Assembly (NCBI GenBank): GCA_046329555.1 | Contig: JAXLUK010000003.1 | Span: forward strand, 434,001 to 498,000 | Length of the DNA: 64,000 nt | Direction: 5' to 3' | DNA from: UBA1941 sp046329555 | GTDB lineage: Bacteria; Bacteroidota; Bacteroidia; Chitinophagales; LD1 | Shown: piece by piece, positions 53,505 through 62,494 of the stretch | Layout: each line of letters begins with the position of its first letter | Position numbering within the stretch: the first letter of the stretch is position 1 | Notes under the pieces: generated by a model | The model's input: only the letters and a program-made list of their open reading frames with translations | What the model was told of the DNA's origin: nothing | Database searches by the model: none | Position numbers and translations under genes: made by a program

Positions 53505-54272
53505 TTATTCATGGTCGAAGCCTTCCCTAAAGGGAACCGTAGGATAATCTTTCTTGCCTGAAAGCTCCTCCAGTAGTCGTTTTGCGCGTTCCCGGTCTTT
53601 CTTACCAGTGTCCGGTTCTACCATAGTATAATTCCTTTCAATTGGTGTGGTGAAATCAATCGGTACCGGCCAGCGTTCGTCGTCAAAACGCATCAACAAT
53701 AACTCACCGCGCGTCACCGGCTTATCCTTTACCCGCATTTCAGCAACCGCTTTTATCACGCCGCCCGTGAGTTTAATGGGCACCTTCATGAAAAACAATT
53801 CACTGAAATAGTATTTCTGAAAAGCCGGATCAATGGCAATTTCCGGACATTCATATAACACCACCGTATACGTGGTTCCATTGAATTTATCGGCCATCGT
53901 AAACTTGTGCTTGTAGCCCACGTAGTTCTTCCAAATCAATGTATCCTTCAAATGCACATAGGTAAAATCAAAATAAGTGGTATCTGGATTAACGCGCTCT
54001 ACCTTGAACAACTTTTTATCGTTCAGCAACGAGTAGCGAATCCTCTTCCGGGTATCAGTGAGGTGCGATAGCTCAAACTTTTCCGACATGTTCGAAAAAA
54101 TCTTCCCATCCCGGAATACCACAATTAGCGAATCATCCTCTTTAAACCGAACGATTTCCGAATTTGCCATAATCTGCTTGCTCTTGTAGATTATCGTTTG
54201 CGGCTTGATAGGAGTTTGGGCTGAAACGCCATAAACCGCCATCAGAAGTATGGAGAGAACCAGTGTTTTCAT
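53505..54272 (-). CDS. Secreted protein of unknown function (255 aa)
   Basis: Signal peptide MKTLVLSILLMAVYGVSAQ, cleaved after SAQ, then a ~235-residue periplasmic domain. Recognisable features are charged beta-type stretches with Tyr/Phe (for example FKEDDSLIVVFRDGKIFSN and YFDFTYVHLKDTLIWKNYVGYKHKF) and a basic C-terminal end with a Lys/Arg-rich segment (DTGKKDRERAKRLLEELSGK). No family recognised. It lies upstream of infC on the same strand, 76 bases away, and divergent from thrS. Confidence 0.7.
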   Translation of the reverse strand: MKTLVLSILLMAVYGVSAQTPIKPQTIIYKSKQIMANSEIVRFKEDDSLIVVFRDGKIFSNMSEKFELSHLTDTRKRIRYSLLNDKKLFKVERVNPDTTYFDFTYVHLKDTLIWKNYVGYKHKFTMADKFNGTTYTVVLYECPEIAIDPAFQKYYFSELFFMKVPIKLTGGVIKAVAEMRVKDKPVTRGELLLMRFDDERWPVPIDFTTPIERNYTMVEPDTGKKDRERAKRLLEELSGKKDYPTVPFREGFDHE

Positions 54273-54347
54273 TTGGTAAAGAAAATCAGAGTTTGGAATT
54301 ATACGAAAGACATGCCAAAAGTTTTCAATCTTATTAGATTCGTCGCT

Positions 54348-54355
54348 TTATTTTG
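54348..54355 (+). promoter_or_regulatory. -7-like element of thrS, five bases from the ATG
   Basis: TTATTTTG, AGACT, then the thrS ATG at 54361. Same octamer as at the HMG-CoA reductase and lyase genes. Confidence 0.4.
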
Positions 54356-54360
54356 AGACT

Positions 54361-56292
54361 ATGATTCAGATAACTTTACCAGATGGTGCGGTTCGGGAGT
54401 ATGCCGAAGGCTCATCTGCTTATGATGTGGCGGCCAGCATTTCTCAAGGTTTGGCCAAGGCCGTAATTGCGGCTGAAGTGAACGGCGAAGTGTGGGACTT
54501 ACACCGCCCCATCTCCAGTAACAGCAGCCTGAAACTGCTCAAGTTTGAGGACGAAAACGGGAAAAAAACCTTTTGGCATTCCAGCGCGCATTTGATGGCA
54601 GAAGCGCTGGAAGCGCTTTACCCCGGGGTGAAATTTGGTATTGGTCCGCCGATTGACCACGGCTACTATTACGATGTTGATTTAGGCGGTCAGAAAATCA
54701 CTGAAGAAGATTTGGCGGTGATTGAAAAGAAAATGTTGGAACTTGCAGCCCGCGATAACCGCTATGAGCGCCGTTCCGTATCAAAAGACGATGCCATCCG
54801 ATACTTTACCGAGAAGAACGATCCATATAAAATTGAGTTGTTGCAAGATTTGAAAGATGGTGAAATCACCTTCTATCAGCAAGGAAATTTTACGGACTTG
54901 TGTCGGGGCCCACATATTCCAAGCACCGGTGCTATCAAAGCAGTGAAATTACTGAGTTTGGCCGGAGCGTACTGGCGCGGCGATGAAAAACGCCAACAAC
55001 TGACCCGTATCTATGGCATCACCTTTCCCAAACAGGCCATGCTGGATGATCACCTGAAGTTATTGGAAGAAGCCCGCAAACGCGATCACCGGAAAATTGG
55101 CCGTGAACTGGAGTTGTTTACGTTTTCAGAAAAAGTGGGAATGGGATTGCCGCTATGGTTACCGGCAGGCGCTGCTATGCGCGATAAGCTGGAACAATTT
55201 CTAAAGAAGGCGCAAATCAAAGCAGGCTATCAACCGGTTGTAACGCCCCATATCGGCAACAAAAATTTATACATTACATCTGGCCACTATGAAAAATATG
55301 GCGCGGATTCCTTCCAACCCATACAAACCCCGCAGGAAGGAGAAGAGTTTTTTCTAAAGCCGATGAACTGCCCGCACCACTGCGAAATTTACAAAAGCAA
55401 ACCGCGGTCGTATAAAGATTTACCCGTTCGTTTAGCCGAGTTTGGAACCGTATATCGGTACGAGCAACACGGTGAATTGCACGGATTGACGCGCGTACGC
55501 GGGTTTACGCAAGATGATGCGCACTTATTCTGCCGGCCTGATCAACTGAAAGATGAGTTTTTAAAAGTTATTGATCTGGTTCTTTATGTCTTCAAAACAT
55601 TAGATTTTCAGGAGTATACTGCGCAGGTTTCATTGCGCGATCCGGAAAACAAAACCAAGTATATCGGAACCGATGAAAACTGGGAAAAAGCGGAGCGCGC
55701 CATTATAGAGTCTGCTGCTGAGAAGGGGCTGAAAACAGTGGTAGAATATGGCGAGGCGGCATTCTATGGGCCTAAACTCGACTTTATGGTGAAAGATGCC
55801 ATTGGTCGGAAATGGCAGCTGGGTACCATACAGGTAGATTACAATCTGCCTGAACGCTTTGAATTAGAGTACACTGGCAGCGACAATGCCAAACACCGTC
55901 CGGTGATGATTCACCGTGCGCCATTTGGATCTATGGAACGCTTCGTGGCAGTATTGATTGAACATTGCGCCGGCAAATTCCCATTGTGGTTAAGTCCGGA
56001 ACCGGTAGCCATTTTGCCTATTAGTGAAAAATACCACGATTATGCCATGGAAGTACAGCGTTTGCTAGCTGAGGAAAACATTGTAGCCCATGTGGATGAA
56101 CGTGCGGAAAAAATTGGCAAAAAAATCAGGGACACCGAGTTGAAACGCACACCATACATGCTGATTGTGGGTGAAAAAGAAGCCGCTGAGCATGCCGTTT
56201 CCGTGCGCCGCCAAGGTGATGGCGATAAAGGAATGGTACCTGTTGGCGATTTTGTAAAACAATTGGTTCAGGAAATTGCCGATTTGAAGTAA
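54361..56292 (+). CDS. thrS: Threonyl-tRNA synthetase
   Basis: Class II synthetase of 643 residues, full length. Domains in order: TGS (residues 1-60), editing domain (HSSAHLMAEALEALYPGVKFGIGPPIDHGYYYDVD near residue 75, with the HxxxH editing site), catalytic core (motif 2 RYEQHGELHGLTRVRGFTQDDAHLFC near residue 365; zinc ligand Cys in MNCPHHCEIY near residue 337), and anticodon-binding domain (WLSPEPVAILPI near residue 543 to the end). It stands alone rather than heading a thrS-infC operon. TAA overlaps the next ATG by one base. Confidence 0.97.
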   Translation: MIQITLPDGAVREYAEGSSAYDVAASISQGLAKAVIAAEVNGEVWDLHRPISSNSSLKLLKFEDENGKKTFWHSSAHLMAEALEALYPGVKFGIGPPIDHGYYYDVDLGGQKITEEDLAVIEKKMLELAARDNRYERRSVSKDDAIRYFTEKNDPYKIELLQDLKDGEITFYQQGNFTDLCRGPHIPSTGAIKAVKLLSLAGAYWRGDEKRQQLTRIYGITFPKQAMLDDHLKLLEEARKRDHRKIGRELELFTFSEKVGMGLPLWLPAGAAMRDKLEQFLKKAQIKAGYQPVVTPHIGNKNLYITSGHYEKYGADSFQPIQTPQEGEEFFLKPMNCPHHCEIYKSKPRSYKDLPVRLAEFGTVYRYEQHGELHGLTRVRGFTQDDAHLFCRPDQLKDEFLKVIDLVLYVFKTLDFQEYTAQVSLRDPENKTKYIGTDENWEKAERAIIESAAEKGLKTVVEYGEAAFYGPKLDFMVKDAIGRKWQLGTIQVDYNLPERFELEYTGSDNAKHRPVMIHRAPFGSMERFVAVLIEHCAGKFPLWLSPEPVAILPISEKYHDYAMEVQRLLAEENIVAHVDERAEKIGKKIRDTELKRTPYMLIVGEKEAAEHAVSVRRQGDGDKGMVPVGDFVKQLVQEIADLK

Positions 56293-56897
56293 TGAGCAAT
56301 TGCATCGCCTCAAGATTATTACTGCTGGTTGCTTTTTGTGCGGTACAAAGCAGTAGTTTGTTTGCACAAACGCGTACTTTTGAAATTGTCTTGTTTGGCC
56401 ATGTCATTGGCGAAATGAGCATCACTAAAACACATCAGGCAGACGGCTCTGATTTGTACACGCTCGACTCTAAGTCGGAAGCAAAAATCCTTTGGATTAA
56501 CAGAAGCAATACCAGCCATTATGATGTCGTTTATAAAGACGGAAAACTAATTTCTTCGTCACATATTGAAAGAGAAAACGGTCGACTATCGCGTTGGACG
56601 AAGGTTCGTTTTGATGGAAAGGTGTATCAGGTTGAATCTTATAAGGGAAAAAGAACATTCACTGAAGCGCCGGATTATTCCATCGTCACGATTTATTGTG
56701 ACGGAAAAAGGAATGACCGCAAGATTTTCTATGAGGCCGAGGCCGAGTTTAATGAAGTAAGCTGGCCGGATGCGAATACAATGGAGTTCAAAAGTGGCGA
56801 GGGAAACCGCAACGTTTACCACTACGTAAACGGCAAGGTTCACGACATGGAATTTCATGTATCCATTGCCACCGTATACATGCGGCAGAAGCAATAA
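56292..56897 (+). CDS. Secreted protein, DUF6134-like
   Basis: 201 residues with signal peptide MSNCIASRLLLLVAFCAVQSSSLFAQ, then a beta-rich domain typical of Bacteroidota DUF6134: FEIVLFGHVIGEMSITK, SEAKILWINRSNTSHYDVVYKDGKL, DYSIVTIYCDG, and VYMRQKQ at the end. Function unknown. It overlaps thrS by one base (TAATG), so it is cotranslated with thrS; the functional link is not obvious. Confidence 0.75.
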   Translation: MSNCIASRLLLLVAFCAVQSSSLFAQTRTFEIVLFGHVIGEMSITKTHQADGSDLYTLDSKSEAKILWINRSNTSHYDVVYKDGKLISSSHIERENGRLSRWTKVRFDGKVYQVESYKGKRTFTEAPDYSIVTIYCDGKRNDRKIFYEAEAEFNEVSWPDANTMEFKSGEGNRNVYHYVNGKVHDMEFHVSIATVYMRQKQ

Positions 56898-56900
56898 AAC

Positions 56901-58139
56901 TTAGGCGCGCTTTAAGGTAATCTCCGTAATTTCAGGTAGTATACCAACCCGGCCGGGATAGAATAAAAATCCAAATCCCCGGTTCACGTAGATGTACTGT
57001 TTACCTTCCTGATACAATCCGGCCCATTGCTTATACACCCACTGCGAAGGCGACCATTTGACAAATCGGTTTTCTACACCAAACTGAAATCCATGGGTAT
57101 GACCACTCAATGTCAGGTCGATATCGGGATATTCAGGCCGTACCTGAGCATCCCAATGGGAGGGGTCGTGACTCAATAGAATTTTAAAAGGTATTTCTTC
57201 GGTGCCTTTATGAGCTTGATCCAATTTCCCGTAACGTGGAAAGTGCAGCGCATGCCCCCAGTTTTCAATTCCCAGCAACGCAATTTTATCTCCATTTCTT
57301 TCCAAAACACGGTGTTCATTCATCAGAATATCCCATCCCATCTCTTTATGTGCATTGACTAAGTCTTGAAAGTTCTTCCGCTTTGCTTCTGGTGATTCCC
57401 ACTGCACGTAATCACCGTAATCGTGATTACCGGTGGTAGAAAACACACCGTGCTTGGCTTTCAACTTCCCAAAAATCTGCTGATAAGGACGTACTTCATC
57501 AGTAATGTTATTCACCAAATCACCGGTAAATAAAATCGCATCAGCATTCAGTTCATTGATTGTTCTTACCGCGTCTTCTAATGGTTTCGTTCGTGTAAAA
57601 CTTCCAGAGTGGATGTCGCTAAGCTGAACGAAGCGAAAACCATCAAATGCTTGTGGCAAATTGGGAAAACGCAGTGTGATACGCTTTACCTGATAGTTGT
57701 AAGCGTTCACCACTACGCCGTACAATAAACTAAAAAAGGGCACCGCCGCCACGCCCATTGCTACACGCCCCAGGAATGCCGAACGAGTGATGCCTGTTTC
57801 CGTTCCAGTGGTAGGAGCTGGTTGCCACCAGCCGCTTATTATGCGATAGATATCGCCTATTCCCAAAAACAACAAAACAATAATCTTCGCCAGTAACAGC
57901 ATCACAAACAACGCCGCCGTGTAAGAGAATACCGCTTTATATTCTGATCGAAATCCACCTAACCGATAAATAGGGAAACAGAGATACAACGCCACATTGA
58001 TGGCTAAAAACACCCATTGCGCTGTACTAAAACGCGCTCCAATTCGAGGGGGAAAGACCAGCTTCAGCGCCTGAAAAAAATAATACTCCGCAGCTACCAA
58101 TAATGTAAGAACAAAAATGGGGAACAACAACCTGCTCAT
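56901..58139 (-). CDS. Membrane-anchored metallophosphoesterase
   Basis: 412 residues: four membrane segments in the first ~135 residues, then a calcineurin-like phosphoesterase domain with all metal motifs: QLSDIHSGSF near residue 176, ILFTGDLVNN near 205, TTGNHDYGD near 240, LSHDPSHWD near 325 and TLSGHTHGFQFG near 347. YkuE/YaeI-type proteins of this layout include UDP-2,3-diacylglucosamine and phospholipid hydrolases; the substrate here is unknown. Start ATG 58139; the TTG immediately before it is in frame. Promoter TACTTTCG at 58160-58167. Confidence 0.9.
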   Translation of the reverse strand: MSRLLFPIFVLTLLVAAEYYFFQALKLVFPPRIGARFSTAQWVFLAINVALYLCFPIYRLGGFRSEYKAVFSYTAALFVMLLLAKIIVLLFLGIGDIYRIISGWWQPAPTTGTETGITRSAFLGRVAMGVAAVPFFSLLYGVVVNAYNYQVKRITLRFPNLPQAFDGFRFVQLSDIHSGSFTRTKPLEDAVRTINELNADAILFTGDLVNNITDEVRPYQQIFGKLKAKHGVFSTTGNHDYGDYVQWESPEAKRKNFQDLVNAHKEMGWDILMNEHRVLERNGDKIALLGIENWGHALHFPRYGKLDQAHKGTEEIPFKILLSHDPSHWDAQVRPEYPDIDLTLSGHTHGFQFGVENRFVKWSPSQWVYKQWAGLYQEGKQYIYVNRGFGFLFYPGRVGILPEITEITLKRA

Positions 58140-58159
58140 CAAATGCTTTATTTGGTTGA

Positions 58160-58167
58160 CGAAAGTA
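58160..58167 (-). promoter_or_regulatory. -7 promoter element of the metallophosphoesterase gene
   Basis: On the minus strand TACTTTCG, the third occurrence of this octamer upstream of a gene in the window, 20 bases before the ATG. Confidence 0.5.
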
Positions 58168-58251
58168 GCCGAAAAAAATTGCCTGCGTGTTCCCGGGTCT
58201 TTATCATTTTGTAAAGAGCAATCTTCTGAAATTCACTTTCTTCGCTGCCTC

Positions 58252-60600
58252 ATGAAGCCATACCTCACTATTGTAGCTTTGTTTCTGGCCTTTGGCGCAA
58301 TGGCGCAAAACGGCTCGCTAAGTGGCACCGTGCGCGATGCCAAAAACGGGGAAGAACTGATTGGAGCTACCGTGTACCTCAAAGAGCAACCAGCTACTGC
58401 AGTTCCAACCAATGCTTACGGATTCTACTCGCTTTCGGCACCCAGGGGAAAGTGGACGCTGGCTGTAAGATATATCGGTTATGATGCGTTTTTTCAATCT
58501 ATTGATTTAACCGGCAATCAGGTCATTAACGTGAATTTACAACCCACCAGTACCGAATTGAAGCAAGTGGAGGTAACCAGCAAGCGCGCCGACGAAAATG
58601 TGAAGCAGGCGCAGATGAGTGTTACGAAATTAGACATGCGCGAAATGGCCAAAATTCCGGTGATTTTTGGTGAAAAGGATATTTTAAAAACTATCCAACT
58701 GTTACCGGGAGTTGTACCTACCGGCGAGGGAAGTGCCGGTTATGTGGTGCGCGGCGGGGGACCAGACCAAAATCTGATTCTGCTGGATGAAGCACCAGTG
58801 TATAATGCTTCGCATTTACTTGGCTTCTTTAGCACCTTTAATAACGATGCTATCAAGGATGCAACCCTCTACAAAGGAAACGCACCTGCAGAATTCGGCG
58901 GACGGTTATCGAGCGTTCTGGATGTAAAAATGAAGGAAGGAAACGATAAGCAATACTCAGTTAGCGGCGGATTGGGTTTAATTGCCTCACGACTCAGTAT
59001 TGAAGGTCCTATTGTTAAGGAGAAAGGCTCATTCATCATAACAGGAAGAAGAACCTATGCCGATATTTTCACCAAGCTTTCAAAAAACGAAGCGGTGAAG
59101 AAAAGTAAACTCTATTTCTATGACATCAATGCAAAAGTTAATTACCGATTCGGAAGTAAAGACCGTGTCTTTTTATCAGGTTATTTTGGAAGAGATGTTT
59201 TCGGACTGGGAAATTCTTTTGGTATTGATTATGGAAACTGGACGGCTACTGCGCGATGGAATCATATCTTCAACAACAAATTGTTTTCCAATACCAGCTT
59301 CATCTTCAATAACTTTTCTTACGCCGTCAATATCAACTTCAGCGATTCGTTGAATTTCACGATTAAATCACAGATTCAGGATTATGGCATAAAGGAAGAT
59401 TTAGACTACTTCCTCAACGCTAAAAACAAATTCAAATTCGGTTTTTTATCTACCTTTCATACCATTGTGCCGGGTGAAATTACGGCCAGTGCTAATTCAC
59501 AAATCAATCCGGTGAAGTATGCACGCAATTACGGATGGGAAAACGCCATTTACGCGCAACATGAAGTTACACTTTGGGATCGGGTCAATGTGAACTACGG
59601 CGTCAGGTTAAGCACCTTCACGCTTACTGGTCCGGGTAAGTACTACACGTTCAACAGTAACGGCACCACCGATACCGCTCAACTTAAGTTCGGGCAATTT
59701 GGAAAAACCTATGTTAATGCAGAACCCAGGATCAGCGTGAGTTGCCAGTTTGCGAAGAATATGTCGCTGAAAGCGGCCTATTCCCGTAGCGTTCAACATG
59801 TACATCAGTTATCCAATACCACCACCAGCAATCCCACCGACCGGTGGGTATTAACCAGCAACAATATTAAACCGGAATTAGCCGACCAATATTCACTGGG
59901 TTACTTCTTCAACTTCCATCAAAACATGTTTGAGTTATCGGTGGAAGGTTACTATAAGTATCTATATAACCAGATTGATTACGTGAATGGAGCCGTGCTG
60001 CGGGCCAATGAAACTATTGAGTCGCAATTGGTATATGGTATTGGCAGAAGTTACGGGGGTGAGTTTTTCCTGAAGAAACGCACCGGAAAATTTACTGGCT
60101 GGATTAGTTATACCTTGTCTCGAACTGAAAGAAAATTTGAATCCATCAACAACAACACCTGGTTTCCTTCGCGGTACGATCGCACGCACGATATCAGTAT
60201 TGTGTTGATGTATGATATCACGCCTCGTATCAATGTCTCTGCTACCTGGGTGTATTATACCGGTAATGCCGCAACTTTCGCCAGCGGAAAATACGCATTG
60301 AACGGAGCCGTTATTCCATATTATGGCCCTAGAAACCAGGATCGCTTCCCGGCCTATCACCGGTTAGATATCGGCGCTACTTTTATTCTGAAAAAACACC
60401 GCATGTGGGAACATGACCTCAATATTTCATTCTACAATTTGTATGCGCGCAAGAATGCCTACCAGATTGAATTTGAGAAAGTGAATGAAGATGCCAGTAC
60501 CACGAAGGCAGTTAAAACCTATTTATTTCGTATAGTGCCTTCTATCACTTATAACTTCAGATTTACTGCATTGAAGAAAGAAAAGCATAACAAGCCATGA
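58252..60600 (+). CDS. TonB-dependent receptor with N-terminal CarboxypepD_reg domain
   Basis: Outer-membrane transporter of 782 residues. Signal peptide MKPYLTIVALFLAFGAMAQ, a carboxypeptidase regulatory-like domain (GTVRDAKNGEELIGATVYL to about residue 100), the plug domain (VIFGEKDILKTIQLLPGVVPTGEGSAGYVVRGGGPDQNLILLDEAPVYN is the conserved stretch, about residues 140-190), then the beta-barrel ending in YNFRFTALKKEKHNKP. Start ATG 58252; the open frame continues 45 codons upstream without similarity. Its TGA overlaps the next ATG (ATGA). Substrate unknown; the partner is DUF4249 rather than SusD. Confidence 0.93.
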   Translation: MKPYLTIVALFLAFGAMAQNGSLSGTVRDAKNGEELIGATVYLKEQPATAVPTNAYGFYSLSAPRGKWTLAVRYIGYDAFFQSIDLTGNQVINVNLQPTSTELKQVEVTSKRADENVKQAQMSVTKLDMREMAKIPVIFGEKDILKTIQLLPGVVPTGEGSAGYVVRGGGPDQNLILLDEAPVYNASHLLGFFSTFNNDAIKDATLYKGNAPAEFGGRLSSVLDVKMKEGNDKQYSVSGGLGLIASRLSIEGPIVKEKGSFIITGRRTYADIFTKLSKNEAVKKSKLYFYDINAKVNYRFGSKDRVFLSGYFGRDVFGLGNSFGIDYGNWTATARWNHIFNNKLFSNTSFIFNNFSYAVNINFSDSLNFTIKSQIQDYGIKEDLDYFLNAKNKFKFGFLSTFHTIVPGEITASANSQINPVKYARNYGWENAIYAQHEVTLWDRVNVNYGVRLSTFTLTGPGKYYTFNSNGTTDTAQLKFGQFGKTYVNAEPRISVSCQFAKNMSLKAAYSRSVQHVHQLSNTTTSNPTDRWVLTSNNIKPELADQYSLGYFFNFHQNMFELSVEGYYKYLYNQIDYVNGAVLRANETIESQLVYGIGRSYGGEFFLKKRTGKFTGWISYTLSRTERKFESINNNTWFPSRYDRTHDISIVLMYDITPRINVSATWVYYTGNAATFASGKYALNGAVIPYYGPRNQDRFPAYHRLDIGATFILKKHRMWEHDLNISFYNLYARKNAYQIEFEKVNEDASTTKAVKTYLFRIVPSITYNFRFTALKKEKHNKP

Positions 60601-61418
60601 AAGCACCAGCGATTTTTTCATCTGCCGCTTCCCGGCGGTTATCGGGCATGATGATGTTTACTGCAGCCGTGATGTGTTCGTGTAAAGAAACCATCAAGTT
60701 AGACCTGCAATCGGCAGCGCCGCATATCGTTTTGGAAGCCAACCTTTCCGACCAAAATGAATTACAGGAATTGCGGATTTCAAAATCAAAAGCTTATTAC
60801 GACGACAATAGCTTCACCGCAGTTTCAGGCGCCCTGGCTATTCTAACGGATGACATGGGCCTGGTAGACACGCTCAAAGAAGGTTTGACTGCTGGAAGAT
60901 ATTATCCTGCAATTGCCGCTGGTATTCCAGGTCATACCTACCATTTACATGTAGAAGCTGAAGGAAAAACTTACGATGCCTTTAGCACCATGCCGTATCC
61001 GGTGGAGTTAGACACTATCGGAATAATTTCACTTCCAATTCCGGGTAGAGAAGCCATTAAAACCATTGGCTGCGTGTATCAGGATCCTGCAGCCTATACG
61101 AATTATTACCACTTCGTTTCTTACCGAAATGGGAAAAGAAGCACCTCGTTCCGCGTAGCCAGCGATCAGTTTACCAATGGCAACCATGTAACTACGACAG
61201 TAGGTGCACCAGACACCATCATTTCCATGGACACTATTAGTTTGGAATTACAGGCAGTTGATAAGCCTATTTACGATTACTTCAGGGAACTCAGCAGCAT
61301 TACCAGCACGCGAAACCAACCTGCGGCACCAGCAAATCCGAAATCTAACTGGACAAACGATGCGCTTGGCTATTTCAGCGCCCACACCAGCCGAAAGAAA
61401 ACTACAATTGCGCCGTAG
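60597..61418 (+). CDS. DUF4249-family lipoprotein, partner of the TonB-dependent receptor
   Basis: 273 residues with a basic N-terminus and a lipobox-like MCSCKE at about residues 28-33, then the DUF4249 body (SAAPHIVLEANLSDQNELQELRISKSK, GLTAGRYYPAIAAGIPGHTYHLHVEAEGKTYDAFSTMP) and the family-typical end (NDALGYFSAHTS). DUF4249 proteins sit next to TonB receptors in Bacteroidota and are thought to be surface-exposed substrate-binding lipoproteins, analogous to SusD. It is translationally coupled to the receptor (ATGA). Confidence 0.87.
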   Translation: MKAPAIFSSAASRRLSGMMMFTAAVMCSCKETIKLDLQSAAPHIVLEANLSDQNELQELRISKSKAYYDDNSFTAVSGALAILTDDMGLVDTLKEGLTAGRYYPAIAAGIPGHTYHLHVEAEGKTYDAFSTMPYPVELDTIGIISLPIPGREAIKTIGCVYQDPAAYTNYYHFVSYRNGKRSTSFRVASDQFTNGNHVTTTVGAPDTIISMDTISLELQAVDKPIYDYFRELSSITSTRNQPAAPANPKSNWTNDALGYFSAHTSRKKTTIAP

Positions 61419-61475
61419 TCACACTTTTCAGTCATCGCCTCCTTTCCCTAATTGAAGGTCATAGCTTACTGCCAT

Positions 61476-61512
61476 GTGAATTTTTTAGGTTGTTTGAAAA
61501 ATCTAAATTCAC
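61476..61512. repeat. Inverted repeat upstream of the DUF898 gene
   Basis: GTGAATTT (61476-61483) and AAATTCAC (61505-61512) are perfect 8-base arms with a 21-base spacer, ending 19 bases before the DUF898 ATG. Possible operator or leader hairpin. Confidence 0.5.
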
Positions 61513-61531
61513 TTGAAATTAAATTCAACTT

Positions 61532-62494
61532 ATGACAGAAATCACTCCTCACCGCATGCGCTTCACGGGCGAAGGCAGCACTTTATTCGGTATTCAGATT
61601 GTAAACGCAATTTTAGTTCTGGTAACGCTTGGTTTTTATTGGCCTTGGGCGCGCGCCAAAAAATTGCGCTACCTCTATAGCCATATAGAAGTGGGCGGCA
61701 GTCCGCTTGAGTTTCATGGCACCGGTAAAGAAATGTTTAAAGGCTTTTTGAAGGTAGTCGGTATTTTCATTCTTTTCTTTGGCGGGATAAATTATGGCCA
61801 ATACCTGATTAGAACAGGAACCTCTTACGGTTTTTTTCTAATGCTATTGTCTTACTTACTATTTCTACTGGTGATTCCGTTTGCGATGCACGGTGGTGCG
61901 CGGTATCGTATGTCACGTACCAGCTGGCGGGGCATTCACATGGGTTACAGAGGAAAATTAAGCGAATTGCTTGCCATTTACTTTAAAGGCTTGTTATTCA
62001 CCATGCTGTCTTTGGGTTTGTATGGTGCGTGGTGGATGATGGACTTGCGAAGATATATCATGGCAAATACCCGAGTGGGTGACACTGCCATGCAGTTTGA
62101 AGGTGAAGGAACAGAATACTTTGTTCTTACGCTTAAAGGGGTCTTTCTAACCTACCTAACTTTAGGCATCTACGGATTCCGGTATGCCATGCACCGCAAT
62201 CATTTCATGATTAACAACGTAGGCATTATGCAAGGCGAACAATACTACAATTTTAAAAGTAATACAACAGGAATGGGTTTTTTCAGAACCTATGTTCCGG
62301 CTACCATTCTTACCATATTTACGCTTGGATTTGCGGCCCCTTGGGCAGAAGTTATGATTATGGAATATATCGTAGGATCAATAGAACTGGACGGTCGTTT
62401 TGATCCCGAAAAACTAATTCAAACGGAAGATAATTACGGTAATGCAGCAGGAGAAGATGTGGTGGATGTATTGCTGGATATTGATTTAGCATAA
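61532..62494 (+). CDS. DUF898/YjgN-family membrane protein
   Basis: 320 residues with about six to seven membrane segments. The family hallmark WPWARAKKLRYLYSHIEVGG near residue 37 and two further copies of the same layout (AWWMMDLRRYIMANTRVG near 168; RYAMHRNHFMINNVG near 210) show internal repetition of a TM-W-R-Y unit. Function is unknown. Its TAA overlaps the ATG of the M48 protease gene by one base, so the two form an operon; the pairing suggests a shared role in envelope quality control (inference). Confidence 0.87.
   Translation: MTEITPHRMRFTGEGSTLFGIQIVNAILVLVTLGFYWPWARAKKLRYLYSHIEVGGSPLEFHGTGKEMFKGFLKVVGIFILFFGGINYGQYLIRTGTSYGFFLMLLSYLLFLLVIPFAMHGGARYRMSRTSWRGIHMGYRGKLSELLAIYFKGLLFTMLSLGLYGAWWMMDLRRYIMANTRVGDTAMQFEGEGTEYFVLTLKGVFLTYLTLGIYGFRYAMHRNHFMINNVGIMQGEQYYNFKSNTTGMGFFRTYVPATILTIFTLGFAAPWAEVMIMEYIVGSIELDGRFDPEKLIQTEDNYGNAAGEDVVDVLLDIDLA

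Noticed and set aside
60597..61418. DUF4249 gene considered as truncated
   Set aside because: The end NDALGYFSAHTS is where the family normally finishes, and the start is coupled to the receptor gene.
58252..61418. SusC/SusD polysaccharide-utilisation locus
   Set aside because: No SusD, no glycoside hydrolase and no SusC-specific length; the partner is DUF4249.
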